Shown here: in pieces, positions 37,370 through 47,916 of the stretch
How positions within the stretch are numbered: position 1 is the stretch's first letter
Layout of the letters: each line of letters begins with the position of its first letter
Origin: Paramesorhizobium endophyticum
GTDB lineage: Bacteria; Pseudomonadota; Alphaproteobacteria; Rhizobiales; Rhizobiaceae
Reading direction: 5' to 3'
Assembly: GCF_014640615.1 (NCBI RefSeq)
Contig: NZ_BMHH01000007.1
Coordinates: 1 to 64,000, forward strand
Length of the DNA stretch: 64,000 bases
Notes under the pieces: generated by a model
Database searches by the model: none
What the model saw: only the letters and a program-made list of their open reading frames with translations
Told to the model about the DNA's origin: nothing
Program-made: the position numbers and the translations under genes

Positions 37370-39594
37370 GCGCCGCGATTTCTCTCAGCGCGGGCGCGCT
37401 TGCGATGGGCGATGAGGCGGGGCGCCGAGGATTTCAGCGATTTGCCACGCCCTGACAGGCTGGGATTGGTCATGAAGTATTCCTGCGCGTTGAAGGCTTC
37501 TTCTCCCTCGGCAGGTTTTATCCGGCGAGAGGTACCATCGGCAAGTAGTTCGTAGCTCTGCTGATTGTCAATGATGTTGGCAAGCATGATTTGCGAAAGC
37601 ACCTGCTGATGCACCGTGGCGTTGGTGATCGGCACCAGCGTCTCCACCCGGCGGTCGAGATTGCGCGGCATCATGTCGGCGGAGCCGATATAGACCAGCG
37701 CCTTTTCCGAGGGCAGGCCATGGCCGTTGCCGAAGCAGAAGATGCGGCTATGCTCGAGGAACCGCCCGACGATGGATTTGGCGCGGATATTCTCCGACAG
37801 TCCCGCCACTCCCGGCCGCAGGCAGCAGATGCCGCGCACCACGAGGTCGACTTCCACCCCGCCCATGCTGGCGCGGTAGAGCGCGTCGATGATCTGCGGA
37901 TCGACGAGCGAATTCATCTTCATCCAGATCGCGGCGGGACGCCCGGCCTTGGCATGGGCGATTTCGTCGTCGATGTGCTTCAATATCCGGTCGCGCAGAT
38001 TCAGTGGCGAGACGGCGAGGCTCATCTCCTCCGCCGGCTGGGCATAGCCGGTGATGAAATTGAAGATGTGCGAGACGTCGCGCGCGATGGCCGGGTCTGA
38101 CGTAAAGAAGGACAGGTCGGTATAGATGCGCGCGGTGATGGGGTGGTAATTACCGGTGCCGAGATGGACATAGGTTCGCAGGCGCGAATCTTCCCGGCGC
38201 ACCACCAGCGACATTTTCGCGTGGGTCTTCAACTCGATGAAACCGAAAACGACCTGCACGCCCGCGCGCTCCAGATCGCGCGCCCAGCGGATATTGGCCT
38301 CCTCGTCGAAGCGAGCCTTCAACTCCACCAGAGCCGTCACGGATTTCCCCGCTTCCGCCGCATCCACCAGCGCGCGGACGATGGGGCTGTCGTTGGAGGT
38401 TCGGTAGAGCGTCTGCTTGATCGCCAGCACATCCGGGTCTTGAGCCGCCTGACGCAGGAACTGAACCACCACGTCAAACGATTCGTAGGGGTGGTGGACG
38501 ACGATGTCCTTTTCCCGGATAGCCGCGAAGCAATCGCCGCCATGCTCGCGAATACGTTCGGGAAATCGCGGGTTATAGGGCACGAATTTCAGATCAGCGC
38601 GTGGAATAGCGACGATCTCCGAAATCATGTTGAGCGCCAGGAGGCCGCTGAGTACGCTGATGCGATTATCAGGCACACCCAGCTCGGTGGCGACGAAGTG
38701 GCGCAGGCCCTCCGGCATCTCGCTATCGAACTCGATGCGGATGACCTGACCGCGGCGGCGGCGCTTCAAGGCGCTTTCGAACAGGCGCACAAGGTCTTCC
38801 GCCTCTTCCTCCACCTCGATATCGCTATCCCTGATAATGCGGAAGGTGCCCGCGCCCTTCACCACATAGCCGGGGAAAAGCTTGCCGATGAACAGGCTCA
38901 CCGCGTTTTCGAGCGAGATGAAGCGGAAACTGCCGTTCTCGCCGGGAAGCTGGATGAAGCGCTTGAGCGCCGTGGGCAGGCGCAGCAGCGCCGTCATCGG
39001 GTGGTTATCGGCACGGCGCGCAAGCTGCAGCGCGATGGAGAAGCCGAGATTCGGGATGAAGGGGAACGGATGCGCCGGGTCGATGGAAAGCGGTGTCAGC
39101 ACAGGGAAGATGGTTTCGAGGAAATGGCCTTCCAGCCAGCTCTTCTCGCTATCGGTCAGCGCCTCCGGCTTGACGATCTCGATCTTTTCCTTGGCGAGTT
39201 CACCCAGCAGGACACGCAGTTTTTCCTGCTGTGCCGCCTGCAGCTTGCCGACCTCCTCCAGCACGAATTCGAGCTGCTCCTGCGGCGTGCGGCCATCGGC
39301 GCTGCGCGTGGCAATGCCGGCGCGCACTTGTGCCGCCAGACCCGCGATGCGGACCATGAAGAACTCGTCGAGATTGGTGGCGGAAATGGAGAGGAAGCGC
39401 AGGCGCTCCAGCAATGGCTGTTTTCCGTTGCGGGCTTCTTCCAGCACACGGGCGTTGAACTGCAGCCAGGAGAATTCGCGATTGACGAAGCGGTGCGGGC
39501 TTTCGAGGAGCGACAATTCGCCCGGCGCAGCCGCCGCCTCCGCCTCGATCCGCGTCGCGGCTTCTTCAACAATGGTCGTGTTCACTTCGTTCAT
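37366..39594 (-). CDS. ppk1: polyphosphate kinase 1
   Basis: PPK1, 742 residues, polymerises ATP gamma phosphate into polyphosphate at the inner membrane. N-terminal domain starts [20 protein letters not shown]; the catalytic phosphohistidine is in [19 protein letters not shown] and the second phospholipase-D-like motif in [19 protein letters not shown]. Start at 39594 (MNEVNTT) fits the family; the open frame to 39675 does not. First gene of the ppk-ppx operon; upstream sits a family 6 repeat. Confidence 0.95.
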   Translation of the reverse strand: MNEVNTTIVEEAATRIEAEAAAAPGELSLLESPHRFVNREFSWLQFNARVLEEARNGKQPLLERLRFLSISATNLDEFFMVRIAGLAAQVRAGIATRSADGRTPQEQLEFVLEEVGKLQAAQQEKLRVLLGELAKEKIEIVKPEALTDSEKSWLEGHFLETIFPVLTPLSIDPAHPFPFIPNLGFSIALQLARRADNHPMTALLRLPTALKRFIQLPGENGSFRFISLENAVSLFIGKLFPGYVVKGAGTFRIIRDSDIEVEEEAEDLVRLFESALKRRRRGQVIRIEFDSEMPEGLRHFVATELGVPDNRISVLSGLLALNMISEIVAIPRADLKFVPYNPRFPERIREHGGDCFAAIREKDIVVHHPYESFDVVVQFLRQAAQDPDVLAIKQTLYRTSNDSPIVRALVDAAEAGKSVTALVELKARFDEEANIRWARDLERAGVQVVFGFIELKTHAKMSLVVRREDSRLRTYVHLGTGNYHPITARIYTDLSFFTSDPAIARDVSHIFNFITGYAQPAEEMSLAVSPLNLRDRILKHIDDEIAHAKAGRPAAIWMKMNSLVDPQIIDALYRASMGGVEVDLVVRGICCLRPGVAGLSENIRAKSIVGRFLEHSRIFCFGNGHGLPSEKALVYIGSADMMPRNLDRRVETLVPITNATVHQQVLSQIMLANIIDNQQSYELLADGTSRRIKPAEGEEAFNAQEYFMTNPSLSGRGKSLKSSAPRLIAHRKRARAERNRGA

Positions 39595-39721
39595 CTCACC
39601 CACTCTCCGTTGCCGTCCGGAAATACCCCGCACAAGCACGGAACCTATGAAACTATTATGACAGTTTGATAGCACAGGGGAACGAAGGCGGGGTAAACGC
39701 TTCGGTGAAGCTGCGGAAAAA

Positions 39722-39906
39722 ACCCCTCATCCGACCGCGCTTTCGCGCGGCCACCTTCTCCCACAAGGGGAGAAGGGAGGGTGTTTGGCTTCGACACTAA
39801 CGCCAAACACCACCGTCTACGATTGGCAGAGGCGGTAATGCAATCCTCCAACCTTCTCCCCCTTGTGGGAGAAGGTGGCCGCGCGTAGCGCGGTCGGATG
39901 AGGGGT
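39722..39906. repeat. inverted-repeat element, family 6
   Basis: A 185-bp element with long arms starting ACCCCTCATCCGACCGCGC and CCACCTTCTCCC; the right arm repeats the same words in reverse complement near 39852-39906. Each arm also has a GCGCGG hairpin. The rest of the gap to 40005 is AT-rich and holds the efflux promoter region, with AAGGAG just before 40006. Confidence 0.85.
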
Positions 39907-40005
39907 ATGCCCAGCACCCATCTCAAAAGTACTATTAAAAACAAATCAGATTCATAAATAATATTTTCCATGTATTAAATATGAATATTTATAGATTAAG
40001 GAGTC

Positions 40006-40800
40006 ATGACCTCAAAAACCCGAACCAATACTTACCCCAAACCCACCAGCACCCGCCTCGCTCGCGCGGCGTGGGTCGCCGGCATTCTTATCATCGGCAT
40101 TGCGCTTTACACGCTCGCGGGCCGTTTCATGGCCTATACCGGCGATGCCTATGTCCGGTCCGATCTGGTGGCCGTCACGCCGGAAGTGTCGGGGGTCGTC
40201 CGGTCGGTCGATGTAAAGGACAATCAGCGCGTAACGCCCGGCACGCTGCTTGCCGTGATCGAGCCCGGACCCTACCGGATTGCTGCCGACCTGAAGCGGG
40301 CGCAGCTCGCGCGCGCCGAAGCCGCGCCGGGCAGGACGGATGCGACTGTGGCGGCGGCCAAGGCTGAGCTGGCCATGGCGCAATATAATCTCGCACGGAC
40401 GCGGCTGACTTCACCGGTCGAAGGCTATGTCAATAACCTCACCCTGCGTCCCGGCGCCTATGCCAGCACCGGCCAGCCGCTCATCGGCATCATCGATGAC
40501 GGCAGCTGGCGCATCGTCGCCAATTTCAAGGAGGATGTGGCGGCGTCCGTACCCGTGGGTACGCGCGTCTGGGTCTGGCTCGATGCCGACCCGTGGCACA
40601 TCCTGCCGGGCCGGGTCGAGAGCGTCGCCCGCGGCATCGCCCGGCAGCCGGGGCCGGAGGGGCTTCTGCCTTACGTCGCGCCGACGACCGACTGGATCCG
40701 GCTGCGCCGCCGCCTGCCGGTTACCATCGTGCTCGACCAGCCGGCGCGGACGAACGGGCTTTTCATGGGCGCCGACGCCCGCGTGTTTTTCTGGCGCTGA
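40006..40800 (+). CDS. HlyD/EmrA-type membrane fusion protein
   Basis: Periplasmic adaptor of 264 residues for a two-component efflux pump. One N-terminal transmembrane helix (AAWVAGILIIGIALYTLAG), then the biotinyl-lipoyl half motifs VTPEVSGVVRSVDVKDNQRV and LTSPVEGYVNNLTLRPGAYA, and beta-barrel. The coiled-coil hairpin between them is very short (about 35 residues), so the protein is shorter than typical AaeA/EmrA (300+). AAGGAG precedes the ATG. Coupled by 6 bp to the FUSC pump gene; AT-rich DNA upstream contrasts with its GC-rich coding part. Confidence 0.88.
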   Translation: MTSKTRTNTYPKPTSTRLARAAWVAGILIIGIALYTLAGRFMAYTGDAYVRSDLVAVTPEVSGVVRSVDVKDNQRVTPGTLLAVIEPGPYRIAADLKRAQLARAEAAPGRTDATVAAAKAELAMAQYNLARTRLTSPVEGYVNNLTLRPGAYASTGQPLIGIIDDGSWRIVANFKEDVAASVPVGTRVWVWLDADPWHILPGRVESVARGIARQPGPEGLLPYVAPTTDWIRLRRRLPVTIVLDQPARTNGLFMGADARVFFWR

Positions 40801-40806
40801 GCCGCC

Positions 40807-41873
40807 ATGCTGGGCTTCGTCGAGCGCCTCATCGCCAGCCTTGAAGAAGAATGGCGCGCGCTGTCGCTTTCGTTGCGGTACATGCATGTCCAAACCGGCG
40901 TCCGGGCGACGCTTGCCACGATGCTGGCGCTGCTCGCCGCGCTATGGCTGCATCTCGATAATCCCTGGTGGGCGGGAATCAGCGCGTTCGTCATCGGGCG
41001 CAGCCATGTGACGGCTACCCTCGAGCGCAGTTTCGACCGCGCCATCGGCACGCTCATCGGTGCGGTGGCCGGCTATCTGGGCGCGGCGCTCGTCATCCAG
41101 CATCTTGCATTCGCGATCACCTGCGCGGTGGTGACGGCCATCTCCATCTATGGTTTCGAGCGTGCGAAACATGGCTATGCCTTCCTGCTGGGCGGCGTCA
41201 CGGCGGTCGTGGTGATGTTCGGATCGATCAACAAGCCGGACGCCGCCATTGATTTCGCCGTCTACCGCGCGCTGGAAATCCTCGTCGGGATCGCCGCCGC
41301 CTGCCTTGTCGATTATGTGCTCGCCGAGCGGGCGCCGAAGGGGGACGCATCCGGCGCGACACCTCCAGCGCACCCACCGGGCGACCGGGAACTGGCGGTC
41401 AACGCGATCAGCGGCGGCCTCGCCGTCGCGATGATCCCCACCATTTGGGAAAGCCTGCAACTGCCTGCACTGGGGCAAACGCCGATCACCGCCGTCATCA
41501 TCCTCATCTCCATGCAGAGCGAACCGCACTGGAAGGCAATCACGCGCGCCTCTGGCTGCCTCATCGGAGGCATCTACGGGCTTCTCGCCATGAAGCTTGC
41601 CGCGGACGCCCTGCTGCCCTGGCTCGCCCTGATGGCGGCGGGGCTGTTCGTCGGCGCGCAGGTCAACCACCGCGGAGGCGAGGCTTCCTATATCGGTTTG
41701 CAGGCGGGAGTGGCGCTCATCATGCGATGGTGCAGGGCCAGGGCCCTTCGCCCGACATGCTGCCCGCCATCGACCGCCTCGCCGGTATCTTCGGCGGCAT
41801 CCTCGTCGTCGGCATCATGCAGCCGCTGCTCGCGCCGCTCGTCCGCCGTGTGCTCGACTGGAATTCGGCTTGA
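40807..41873 (+). pseudogene. FUSC/AaeB-like efflux pump, frameshifted
   Basis: Aromatic acid exporter-like inner-membrane pump. About 306 codons are in frame (VQTGVRATLATMLALLAALW, then GTLIGAVAGYLGAALVIQHL and further helices). At about 41722-41726 one G seems missing: in the original frame the protein becomes non-membrane arginine/serine-rich and runs to 42240, while the +1 frame continues the family sequence (MLPAIDRLAGIFGGILVVGI) to a normal stop at 41873. Restored length would be about 355 residues. This may be a sequencing error or a real loss of the last ~49 residues including the last helix. Confidence 0.78.
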
Positions 41874-42005
41874 AATATCGCGCGATTTGATCCAAACCGC
41901 TTTTCGAAAACAGGTCGTCCACGGTAACAGGTGGCACGATTGTCACAGGATCCCGGAAGCTCAGGGCTTGGCGGGATCGTCCTCGGTTAATGCCGGAGCC
42001 TGCCC

Positions 42006-42251
42006 ATGTCCGATCATGCCATTCCTCATTTTCAAAACGATGCCGGTCATCGCGCCATCGAAATCGGTGTGCACGAGTTCATGTGCGTCGGTGCGAATCC
42101 GCCCTTCGACCACCCCCATGTCTATCTCGACATGGGCGACAGCGACGAGACCGTGTGCCCCTATTGCTCGACGCATTATAAATACAGCCCCAACCTGCAT
42201 GGGACGGAGACCCGGCCTGAGGGCTGCCTCTACGTTCTGACGAACGTTTGA
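42006..42251 (+). CDS. NDUFS6-like zinc-finger protein
   Basis: An 81-residue protein with the zf-CHCC domain of the mitochondrial complex I subunit NDUFS6 (13 kDa). Ligands C27, H36 or H38, C51 and C54 are in HEFMCVGANPPFDHPHVYLD and TVCPYCSTHYKY. In alphaproteobacteria such proteins accompany complex I. It overlaps the out-of-frame continuation of the pump frame but has its own ATG. The second complex I accessory gene (NDUFS4-like) is at 51402. Confidence 0.9.
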   Translation: MSDHAIPHFQNDAGHRAIEIGVHEFMCVGANPPFDHPHVYLDMGDSDETVCPYCSTHYKYSPNLHGTETRPEGCLYVLTNV

Positions 42252-42280
42252 GCCAATTCCCATTGAGATGGAAACGCTAA

Positions 42281-42452
42281 CGCCAGCCACCCTCTGCCCT
42301 GCCGGGCATCTCCCCCCCAAGGGGGGAGATTGGCTGGCAACGACCAAGGCAGCTAATCCTGCAACATTAGCGATTGGCGAAAGCGGAACTCCTCGTCAAT
42401 CTCCCCCCTTGTGGGGGAGATGGCCGGCAGGCCAGAGGGGGGTGTTTGGCGC
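42281..42452. repeat. inverted-repeat element, family 4, copy 2
   Basis: About 172 bp, ends less similar than in copy 1 but with the same words: CCCTCTGCCCTGCCGGGCAT and CATCTCCCCCC on the left, and GGGGGAGATGGCCGGCAGGC then CAGAGGGGGGTG on the right. It ends 16 bp before the monooxygenase start codon, leaving no room for a separate ribosome site. Confidence 0.8.
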
Positions 42453-42467
42453 CGGCGCTCCAAGCCC

Positions 42468-43691
42468 ATGACAACCATCCCCGCCAAACACATCATCATC
42501 TCCGGCGCGGGCATTGCGGGACTGACCGCAGCGCTGGCGCTGGCGGCGAAGGGGTTCAGCGTCAGCATTTTCGACAGGACGCCTGCTCTTTCCGAGGTCG
42601 GCGCGGGGTTGCAGCTTGCACCCAACGCCACGCGGCTTCTCGCCCGGCTCGGCGTGCTCGACCGGCTCTTGCCGCAGGCGGTGACGCCGGATGCGCTTTA
42701 TCTCAAGAATGGCGCGAACGGCAAAACCCTGACCCGTATGGGCCTCGGACCGGCAGCGGAGGCGCGCTGGAACGCGCCCTATATCGTTTGCCACCGCGCC
42801 GATCTGCAGGCGGCGCTGGTCAGGGCAGCGGAGGATCACCCCGCCATCACCCTGAAGCTGGGCGCGAATGTCATTTCCCATAGCGTGAGCGAAGGCGGTG
42901 TGACGGTGCAGATCGACGCCGGAGACCGCATCGAGGAGCACCAGGGTGCGTTGCTCATCGGCTGCGACGGGGTTTGGTCGATGCGCCGCTCCGTCGCCGC
43001 GCATGATGGCGCGCGGTTCACCGGCCATATCGCCTGGCGCGCGAGCCTTGCCGCCGGAGCGGTGCCCGATATCTTCCAGACGACGCTTGGCGAGAAGAAC
43101 AGCGTGTCCGCATGGCTCGGCCGCGGCGTGCATTTCATCGCCTATCCGCTCAAGGCTGGAAAATCCTTCAATTTCGTCGCCATCACCAGGGGACGCGATC
43201 CGGGGCGGGAATGGTCTTCAAAGGGCGACAGCATCGCGCTGCAAGCGGCCTTTTCCGGCTGGCATCCTTCGATCCACGCCGTCATCCGCGCGGCGGCGGA
43301 GCAATGGACCTTCTGGCCGCTGTTCCAGATGCCCTCCCCCCGCTTCATCTTGAGCGCGCGCACAGTTCTACTCGGCGACGCCGCTCATGCGATGACGCCC
43401 TTCGCGGCGCAAGGCGCGGCGATGGCGATCGAGGACGCCTGCGCGCTCGCGGCGGCATTGTCCGGCGAGGAAGCGGAATGGCCCGCGGCGCTCGCCATGT
43501 TCAACGAAGAGCGCACGGCCCGCATCGCAAAGGTGGCGCGGCGCGGGTCACTAAACCGCTTCGCCTACCACGCGGCGGGACCGCTGGCGCTGGGGCGGAA
43601 TATGCTGTTTCGTGCGCGGCCGCCGGAGCGGTTTCTCGACGATCTCGACTGGCTTTATGGGTATGATGCGGTTGCGGCGGTTCAGTCATAA
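42468..43691 (+). CDS. FAD-dependent monooxygenase
   Basis: Group A flavoprotein hydroxylase of 407 residues, similar to salicylate hydroxylase and UbiH-type enzymes. FAD-binding GXGXXG is IIISGAGIAGLTAALALAA near residue 10; the DG motif is GCDGVWSMRRSVA and the second FAD motif GDAAHAMTPFAAQGAAMAIE near 308. Substrate unknown. Start at 42468 is chosen since MTTIPAKHIIIS is the natural beginning, but no Shine-Dalgarno sequence is visible; the family 4 repeat abuts it, so expression may be weak or the transcript leader structured. Confidence 0.9.
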   Translation: MTTIPAKHIIISGAGIAGLTAALALAAKGFSVSIFDRTPALSEVGAGLQLAPNATRLLARLGVLDRLLPQAVTPDALYLKNGANGKTLTRMGLGPAAEARWNAPYIVCHRADLQAALVRAAEDHPAITLKLGANVISHSVSEGGVTVQIDAGDRIEEHQGALLIGCDGVWSMRRSVAAHDGARFTGHIAWRASLAAGAVPDIFQTTLGEKNSVSAWLGRGVHFIAYPLKAGKSFNFVAITRGRDPGREWSSKGDSIALQAAFSGWHPSIHAVIRAAAEQWTFWPLFQMPSPRFILSARTVLLGDAAHAMTPFAAQGAAMAIEDACALAAALSGEEAEWPAALAMFNEERTARIAKVARRGSLNRFAYHAAGPLALGRNMLFRARPPERFLDDLDWLYGYDAVAAVQS

Positions 43692-43707
43692 TCAGAGAAG
43701 GCTTTGG

Positions 43708-44088
43708 ATGAGAATGCCCAAAATTCAGGGTCGATCCCAAGGGTATAAATGGGCCCTTTCAGTCGGAACAGGCGTGGGAATAATCATCGCCACCACCGCC
43801 ACATCATTGGGAAGTCAATTTTCCCATCCGCAATATGGCATTGTGGATGATAAACACCCTGCATATGTGAAAGCCTATCAGCTTTGCGATTCCAAAGTCT
43901 ATGGCAAGGGCTTTGCGGTTGGAAATAAGGTTTACCGCTCCAAAGCCGCCGTTCGCGAACAGGTTTTCGAAATTCTTAAAAAGCTTCAGAAGACGCCTGA
44001 CGAAGCGAATACCATCGCCAGATGGGCCACCGTTCAGAAGGAGTTCATTTCCTGCATCGATGAACAAGATTTCAAATACAGGAAATAA
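43708..44088 (+). CDS. hypothetical protein with N-terminal membrane anchor
   Basis: A 126-residue protein that I do not recognise. One hydrophobic segment (WALSVGTGVGIIIATTATSL) at residues 14-33 is a membrane anchor or uncleaved signal; the remaining ~90 residues are soluble, with two cysteines (YQLCDSKVYG and FISCIDEQD). Start chosen at 43708 with GAAGG 8 nt upstream. Codon usage is lower in GC than neighbours. It lies 16 bp after the monooxygenase on the same strand and is followed by a strong terminator. Confidence 0.65.
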   Translation: MRMPKIQGRSQGYKWALSVGTGVGIIIATTATSLGSQFSHPQYGIVDDKHPAYVKAYQLCDSKVYGKGFAVGNKVYRSKAAVREQVFEILKKLQKTPDEANTIARWATVQKEFISCIDEQDFKYRK

Positions 44089-44123
44089 AAACACCCGCCG
44101 GGCACGTATCCGGCGGGTGTTTT
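44088..44123. terminator. bidirectional intrinsic terminator
   Basis: Perfect 14-bp stem AAAACACCCGCCGG / CCGGCGGGTGTTTT with an 8-nt loop, T-rich in both directions, between convergent genes (hypothetical, plus strand; aapP, minus strand). Confidence 0.9.
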
Positions 44124-44142
44124 CTTCAAGCCATTAAACCGC

Positions 44143-44949
44143 TCAATGCAAAATCTGGCTCAAGAACAGCTTCGTCCGCTCGTGTTGCGGGTTGTCGAAG
44201 AATTCCTTCGGTGAGTTCTGCTCGACGATCTGGCCTTGGTCCATGAAGATGACGCGGTTGGCGACTTGGCGGGCGAAGCCCATTTCGTGGGTGACGCAGA
44301 TCATGGTCATGCCTTCTTCGGCAAGCGAGACCATGGTGTCGAGCACTTCCTTGATCATTTCCGGGTCGAGCGCCGAGGTCGGCTCGTCGAACAGCATGAT
44401 GCGCGGGTTCATGCAGAGCGAGCGGGCGATGGCCACGCGCTGCTGCTGACCGCCGGAGAGTTGACCGGGATATTTGTTCGCCTGCTCGGGGATTTTTACC
44501 CGCTCCAGATAGTGCATGGCGATCTCTTCCGCCTTCTTCTTCGGCATCTTGCGCACCCAGATCGGCGCGAGCGTGCAATTCTCGAGAATCGTCAGATGCG
44601 GGAAGAGGTTGAAGTGCTGGAACACCATGCCGACCTCGCGGCGCACCTCGTCAATCTTCTTCAGATCGTTTGTCAGTTCCTTGCCGTCGACCATGATCTT
44701 GCCCTTCTGGTGCTCTTCCAGCCGGTTGATGCAGCGGATCATGGTGGACTTGCCCGAGCCGGACGGCCCGGCGACGACGATGCGCTCGCCGCGCATGACC
44801 TTCAGATTGATGTCGCGCAGCACATGGAAGTCGCCATACCATTTGTGCATGTTGACGATCTCGACCGCCACCTCGGTGGAGGAAACCGTCATCTTGGAGC
44901 GGTCCGCCTGGATTTCCATCGGATCGACGATGCTGTGTTGTGTGTTCAT
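44143..44949 (-). CDS. aapP: general L-amino acid ABC transporter, ATP-binding protein
   Basis: ATPase of 268 residues energising the Aap uptake system for a broad range of L-amino acids. Walker [10 protein letters not shown] near residue 58, signature [15 protein letters not shown], Walker [16 protein letters not shown], and the H-loop [10 protein letters not shown]. Polar amino-acid (HisP/GlnQ) subfamily. It is last in aapJ-Q-M-P; a family 1 repeat lies between aapM and aapP but the set is still probably one transcription unit. Confidence 0.95.
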   Translation of the reverse strand: MNTQHSIVDPMEIQADRSKMTVSSTEVAVEIVNMHKWYGDFHVLRDINLKVMRGERIVVAGPSGSGKSTMIRCINRLEEHQKGKIMVDGKELTNDLKKIDEVRREVGMVFQHFNLFPHLTILENCTLAPIWVRKMPKKKAEEIAMHYLERVKIPEQANKYPGQLSGGQQQRVAIARSLCMNPRIMLFDEPTSALDPEMIKEVLDTMVSLAEEGMTMICVTHEMGFARQVANRVIFMDQGQIVEQNSPKEFFDNPQHERTKLFLSQILH

Positions 44950-44975
44950 GGGTAAGTTCCCTTATCTCATTTTGC

Positions 44976-45025
44976 TAGCCGCATGATCTTGTCCAAAAAG
45001 TCTGCAACTTTTTGGGATCATGCTC
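44976..45025. repeat. short palindromic repeat, family 1, copy 2
   Basis: Same words as 8051-8121 (tagccgcatg, cttgtcc, aaaagtctgcaactttttg). The outer arms GCATGATC (44981-44988) and GATCATGC (45016-45023) and the inner AAAAAGT-ctgc-AACTTTTT make a near-complete hairpin. The aapM stop codon (45018-45020) lies inside the right arm. Confidence 0.8.
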
Positions 45026-46175
45026 TATGAGCGGTATCGAGCCGGCGCTCCATGAAGATGGAATAGCGCGACATCGCAAAACAGAAAATCCAGAAGACGA
45101 AAGCGGCGAAGACGAGGCCCGTCGCCGGCGTCTGCGGCGATGACCAGTTCGTATCGGCAAAGTTCTGCCGCACGATGCCGAGCAGGTCGAACATGCCGAT
45201 GATGTAAACGAGGCTGGTGTCCTTGAAGAGGCTGATAAAGGTGTTGACGATGCCGGGGATGACCAGTTTCAGCGCCTGCGGCAGGATGATGAGCCGCATT
45301 TTCTGCCAGTAACTCAAGCCCAGCGAATCCGCGCCCTCGAACTGGCCCTTCGGGATGGCCTGCAGGCCGCCGCGCACCACCTCTGCCAGATAGGCGGCCT
45401 CGAACAGGGCGACGCCGATGAGCGCCCGCAACAGCTTGTCGAAGGTGACGCCGGGCGGCAGGAACAGAGGCAGCATGACGCTGGCCATGAACAGCACAGT
45501 CACCAGCGGTACGCCGCGCACCGTCTCGATGAAGATGACGGAGAGCAGCCGGATGACGGGCAGTTTCGACCGTCGGCCAAGCGCGAGCATGACGCCGAGC
45601 GGCAGCGAAACGATGATGCCGACGAAGGCGAGCACCAGCGTCACCAGCAGGCCGCCCCAGAGCGGGGTTTCGACATGGCTGAAGCCGAACGAGCCGCCGA
45701 CGAGTAGAATAAAGGCAACAATCGGGAAGGCGATGAAGAACAACAGGGCGTTCGCCTTCTTGTAGGGCACGCGCGGGATCATCAGCGGCACCAGCAGGGC
45801 GACGAAGAGCGCCGCCACGATATCGACGCGCCAGCGCTGGTCTATCGGATAGCGGCCGTAGATGAACTGCTCGAATTTGGCGTTGACGAAGGCCCAGCAG
45901 GCGCCGGACCATCCTTCCGGATGCGTACCGCCCTGCGCCACGGTCAGGCAGGCGGTGCGGTCCGTGCCGGTCCATGCGGCGCTGAAGAACAGCCAGTTGA
46001 AGACCGGCGGCAGGAACCAGACGAGCGCCAAAATCGCCAGGACCGACATTGCGGCATCCACGGGCGTGGCGAACAGATTGACGCGCAGCCAGCGGACGAT
46101 GCCGCGCTCGCCCAGCGGGGCCGGCTCTGCCCCCGCCATTTCCTTGCGCACGAAACCGGGATCGGAATTTGCCAT
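45018..46175 (-). CDS. aapM: general L-amino acid ABC transporter, permease
   Basis: Inner-membrane permease of 385 residues, one half of the Aap channel. The helices end with the HisM-type EAA region [20 protein letters not shown] followed by [21 protein letters not shown]. As in AapM/BztC, there is a long N-terminal extension with a periplasmic loop containing two cysteines before the core domain. One base separates it from aapQ. Its last codons and stop lie in a family 1 palindromic repeat. Confidence 0.94.
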   Translation of the reverse strand: MANSDPGFVRKEMAGAEPAPLGERGIVRWLRVNLFATPVDAAMSVLAILALVWFLPPVFNWLFFSAAWTGTDRTACLTVAQGGTHPEGWSGACWAFVNAKFEQFIYGRYPIDQRWRVDIVAALFVALLVPLMIPRVPYKKANALLFFIAFPIVAFILLVGGSFGFSHVETPLWGGLLVTLVLAFVGIIVSLPLGVMLALGRRSKLPVIRLLSVIFIETVRGVPLVTVLFMASVMLPLFLPPGVTFDKLLRALIGVALFEAAYLAEVVRGGLQAIPKGQFEGADSLGLSYWQKMRLIILPQALKLVIPGIVNTFISLFKDTSLVYIIGMFDLLGIVRQNFADTNWSSPQTPATGLVFAAFVFWIFCFAMSRYSIFMERRLDTAHRA

Positions 46176-46176
46176 C

Positions 46177-47370
46177 TTATCTCTCCACCAGCGCCATCTT
46201 GCCGTTGAACCAGTTCATGAAGCCCGAGGTCGCGAGGCTGAGGCCCAGATAGATCACCATCCAGATCGCCACCACTTCGACGGCCTGGCCGGTCTGGTTG
46301 AGGATCGTTCCGCCCACCGCGACGAGATCGGGATAGGCGATGGCGATGGCGAGCGACGAATTCTTGAGCAGGTTCAGATACTGGTTCGTCAGCGGCGGGA
46401 TGATGATGCGCAGCGCCTGCGGAACCACCACCTGCCGCATCGTCTGGCCGGGGCGCAGACCGAGCGCATAGGCCGCCTCGGTCTGTCCCTTGCTGACGCC
46501 CAGAATACCGGCGCGCACGACCTCGGCGATGAAGGAGGCCGTGTAGAAGGAAAGCGCCAGCAGCAGCGCCAGGAACTCGGGGTTCATGTGCGAACCGCCG
46601 GACAGGTTGAAATTGCCGAGCTTCGGATAGTTGAAGGTGAGCGGGAATCCCGTCACGACGAAGGCGAGAAGCGGCAGCCCGACGATGAGCGCGGCGGCAG
46701 TGCGGTAGACCGGGAAGATCTGCCCCGTCGCCATCTGCCGCGCGCGCGCCCAGCGGGCGACGAAGAAGGACAGCACCAGCGCAAGAAGGAAAGCGACGCC
46801 GACGAGCCACGCCTTGTCGCCCCAGACGGCCGATGGATAGAACAGGCCGCGATTGTTGATATAGGTGCCGAGCGGCAGCGAATAGCTCTGGCGCACCACG
46901 GGCATGACCATCAGCACGCCGAAATACCAGAAGAAAATGACCAGTAGCGTCGGGATGTTGCGGAAGACTTCCACATAGACGAGGCAGATCTTGGCGATCA
47001 GCCAATTGCGCGAAAGCCGTCCGACACCGACCAGAAAGCCGACGACCGTGGCCAGGATGATGCCGAAAACCGCGACATAGAGCGTGTTCAGCACGCCGAC
47101 GAGCAGCGCGCGGGCATAGGTTGCATCATTCGTATAGGGAATGAGCGACTGGCTGATATCGAACCCGGCGCGGCCCTTCAGAAAGCCCCAGCCCGAGGCG
47201 ATATGGGCGCGCTGCAGATTGGTGACCGTGTTGTTGGCGATCCAATAGATCAGCGCGATGATGCCGATGAAAACAACGGCCTGATAGATCAGCCCGCGGA
47301 TTTTCGGGTCGTATAGAAACGATACGCCCGGGCTTTCACGGCCGGATTGTGCAATCTCCTGCGTAGCCAT
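46177..47370 (-). CDS. aapQ: general L-amino acid ABC transporter, permease
   Basis: Second Aap permease, 397 residues, partner of AapM. The permease EAA motif is [20 protein letters not shown] then [20 protein letters not shown]. About eight transmembrane helices and a large loop between helices 3 and 4 ([20 protein letters not shown]), as expected for AapQ/BztB. It follows aapJ after 546 bp of repeats and a stem-loop, which probably lowers permease expression relative to the binding protein. Confidence 0.94.
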   Translation of the reverse strand: MATQEIAQSGRESPGVSFLYDPKIRGLIYQAVVFIGIIALIYWIANNTVTNLQRAHIASGWGFLKGRAGFDISQSLIPYTNDATYARALLVGVLNTLYVAVFGIILATVVGFLVGVGRLSRNWLIAKICLVYVEVFRNIPTLLVIFFWYFGVLMVMPVVRQSYSLPLGTYINNRGLFYPSAVWGDKAWLVGVAFLLALVLSFFVARWARARQMATGQIFPVYRTAAALIVGLPLLAFVVTGFPLTFNYPKLGNFNLSGGSHMNPEFLALLLALSFYTASFIAEVVRAGILGVSKGQTEAAYALGLRPGQTMRQVVVPQALRIIIPPLTNQYLNLLKNSSLAIAIAYPDLVAVGGTILNQTGQAVEVVAIWMVIYLGLSLATSGFMNWFNGKMALVER

Positions 47371-47436
47371 GCACCCCTCACTTCAACTTCTCTGTTATTC
47401 CCAATTTATTATTTTTCTGGGTCGCTTATCGGGGAA

Positions 47437-47455
47437 GGCGGCTTTTCCAGCCGCC
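47437..47455 (-). terminator. stem-loop between aapJ and aapQ
   Basis: GGCGGCT-tttcc-AGCCGCC, 7 bp, without a long T-run, 67 bp upstream of aapQ. Such hairpins between a binding-protein gene and its permeases commonly attenuate read-through or protect the upstream message. Confidence 0.45.
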
Positions 47456-47578
47456 TCGCCGTTCAGTTTATGCCTTTATCGCATTTGGCGCAAATTTTGC
47501 TTTGTGCGTTCGGGTGGTAAGCCGGCGGGCTTTCACCGAAAACGCCGGCGGCACCAGCCTTGCGCTTCGCTTTCCACG

Positions 47579-47764
47579 GTCATCCTCGGGCTTGATCCGA
47601 GTATCCATGGCAAAGAGACGCCAACGTTCCAAACCGCATCGACGCATTCCAGCAAGGAAGAAACCGATCACCGTGTCACGTAGCGAATTATGATCCCGTC
47701 GCACATGAGAATAGCGCTTATGCTCCCTTGCCGTGGATCCTCGGGTCAAGCCCGAGGATGACGG
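47579..47764. repeat. pair of inverted GGATCC-type repeats, family 7
   Basis: Two ~33-bp units in opposite orientation: 47579-47612 (GTCATCCTCGGGCTTGATCC...) and 47731-47764 (its near reverse complement, ccgtggatcctcgggtcaag...). Each has an internal palindrome CCTCGGGCTTGA / TCAAGCCCGAGG. The ~120 bp between them shows no gene. They fill most of the aapJ-aapQ gap (47371-47916). Confidence 0.75.
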
Positions 47765-47916
47765 GAAAAAGGCTGGCGCCCATTCAAGTCCGGCAGGCCA
47801 CGCCTTAATCCGCGTTTCCGCTTTATTCGACACCACATCCAATAGCCTCCAGGTCAGGACCGGCGAACCGGTCCCAACCCGAGCAAAGCTTTGACGTTTG
47901 CCAGACTATACGGCGA

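Noticed and set aside
39645-39971. 108-codon minus-strand frame upstream of ppk
   Set aside because: It is made almost entirely of the family 6 inverted repeat sequence and has no ribosome site.
41874-42240. Continuation of the pump frame to 42240
   Set aside because: After the frameshift the residues are Ser/Arg/Pro-rich, not membrane-like, and run out of frame across the real zinc-finger gene.
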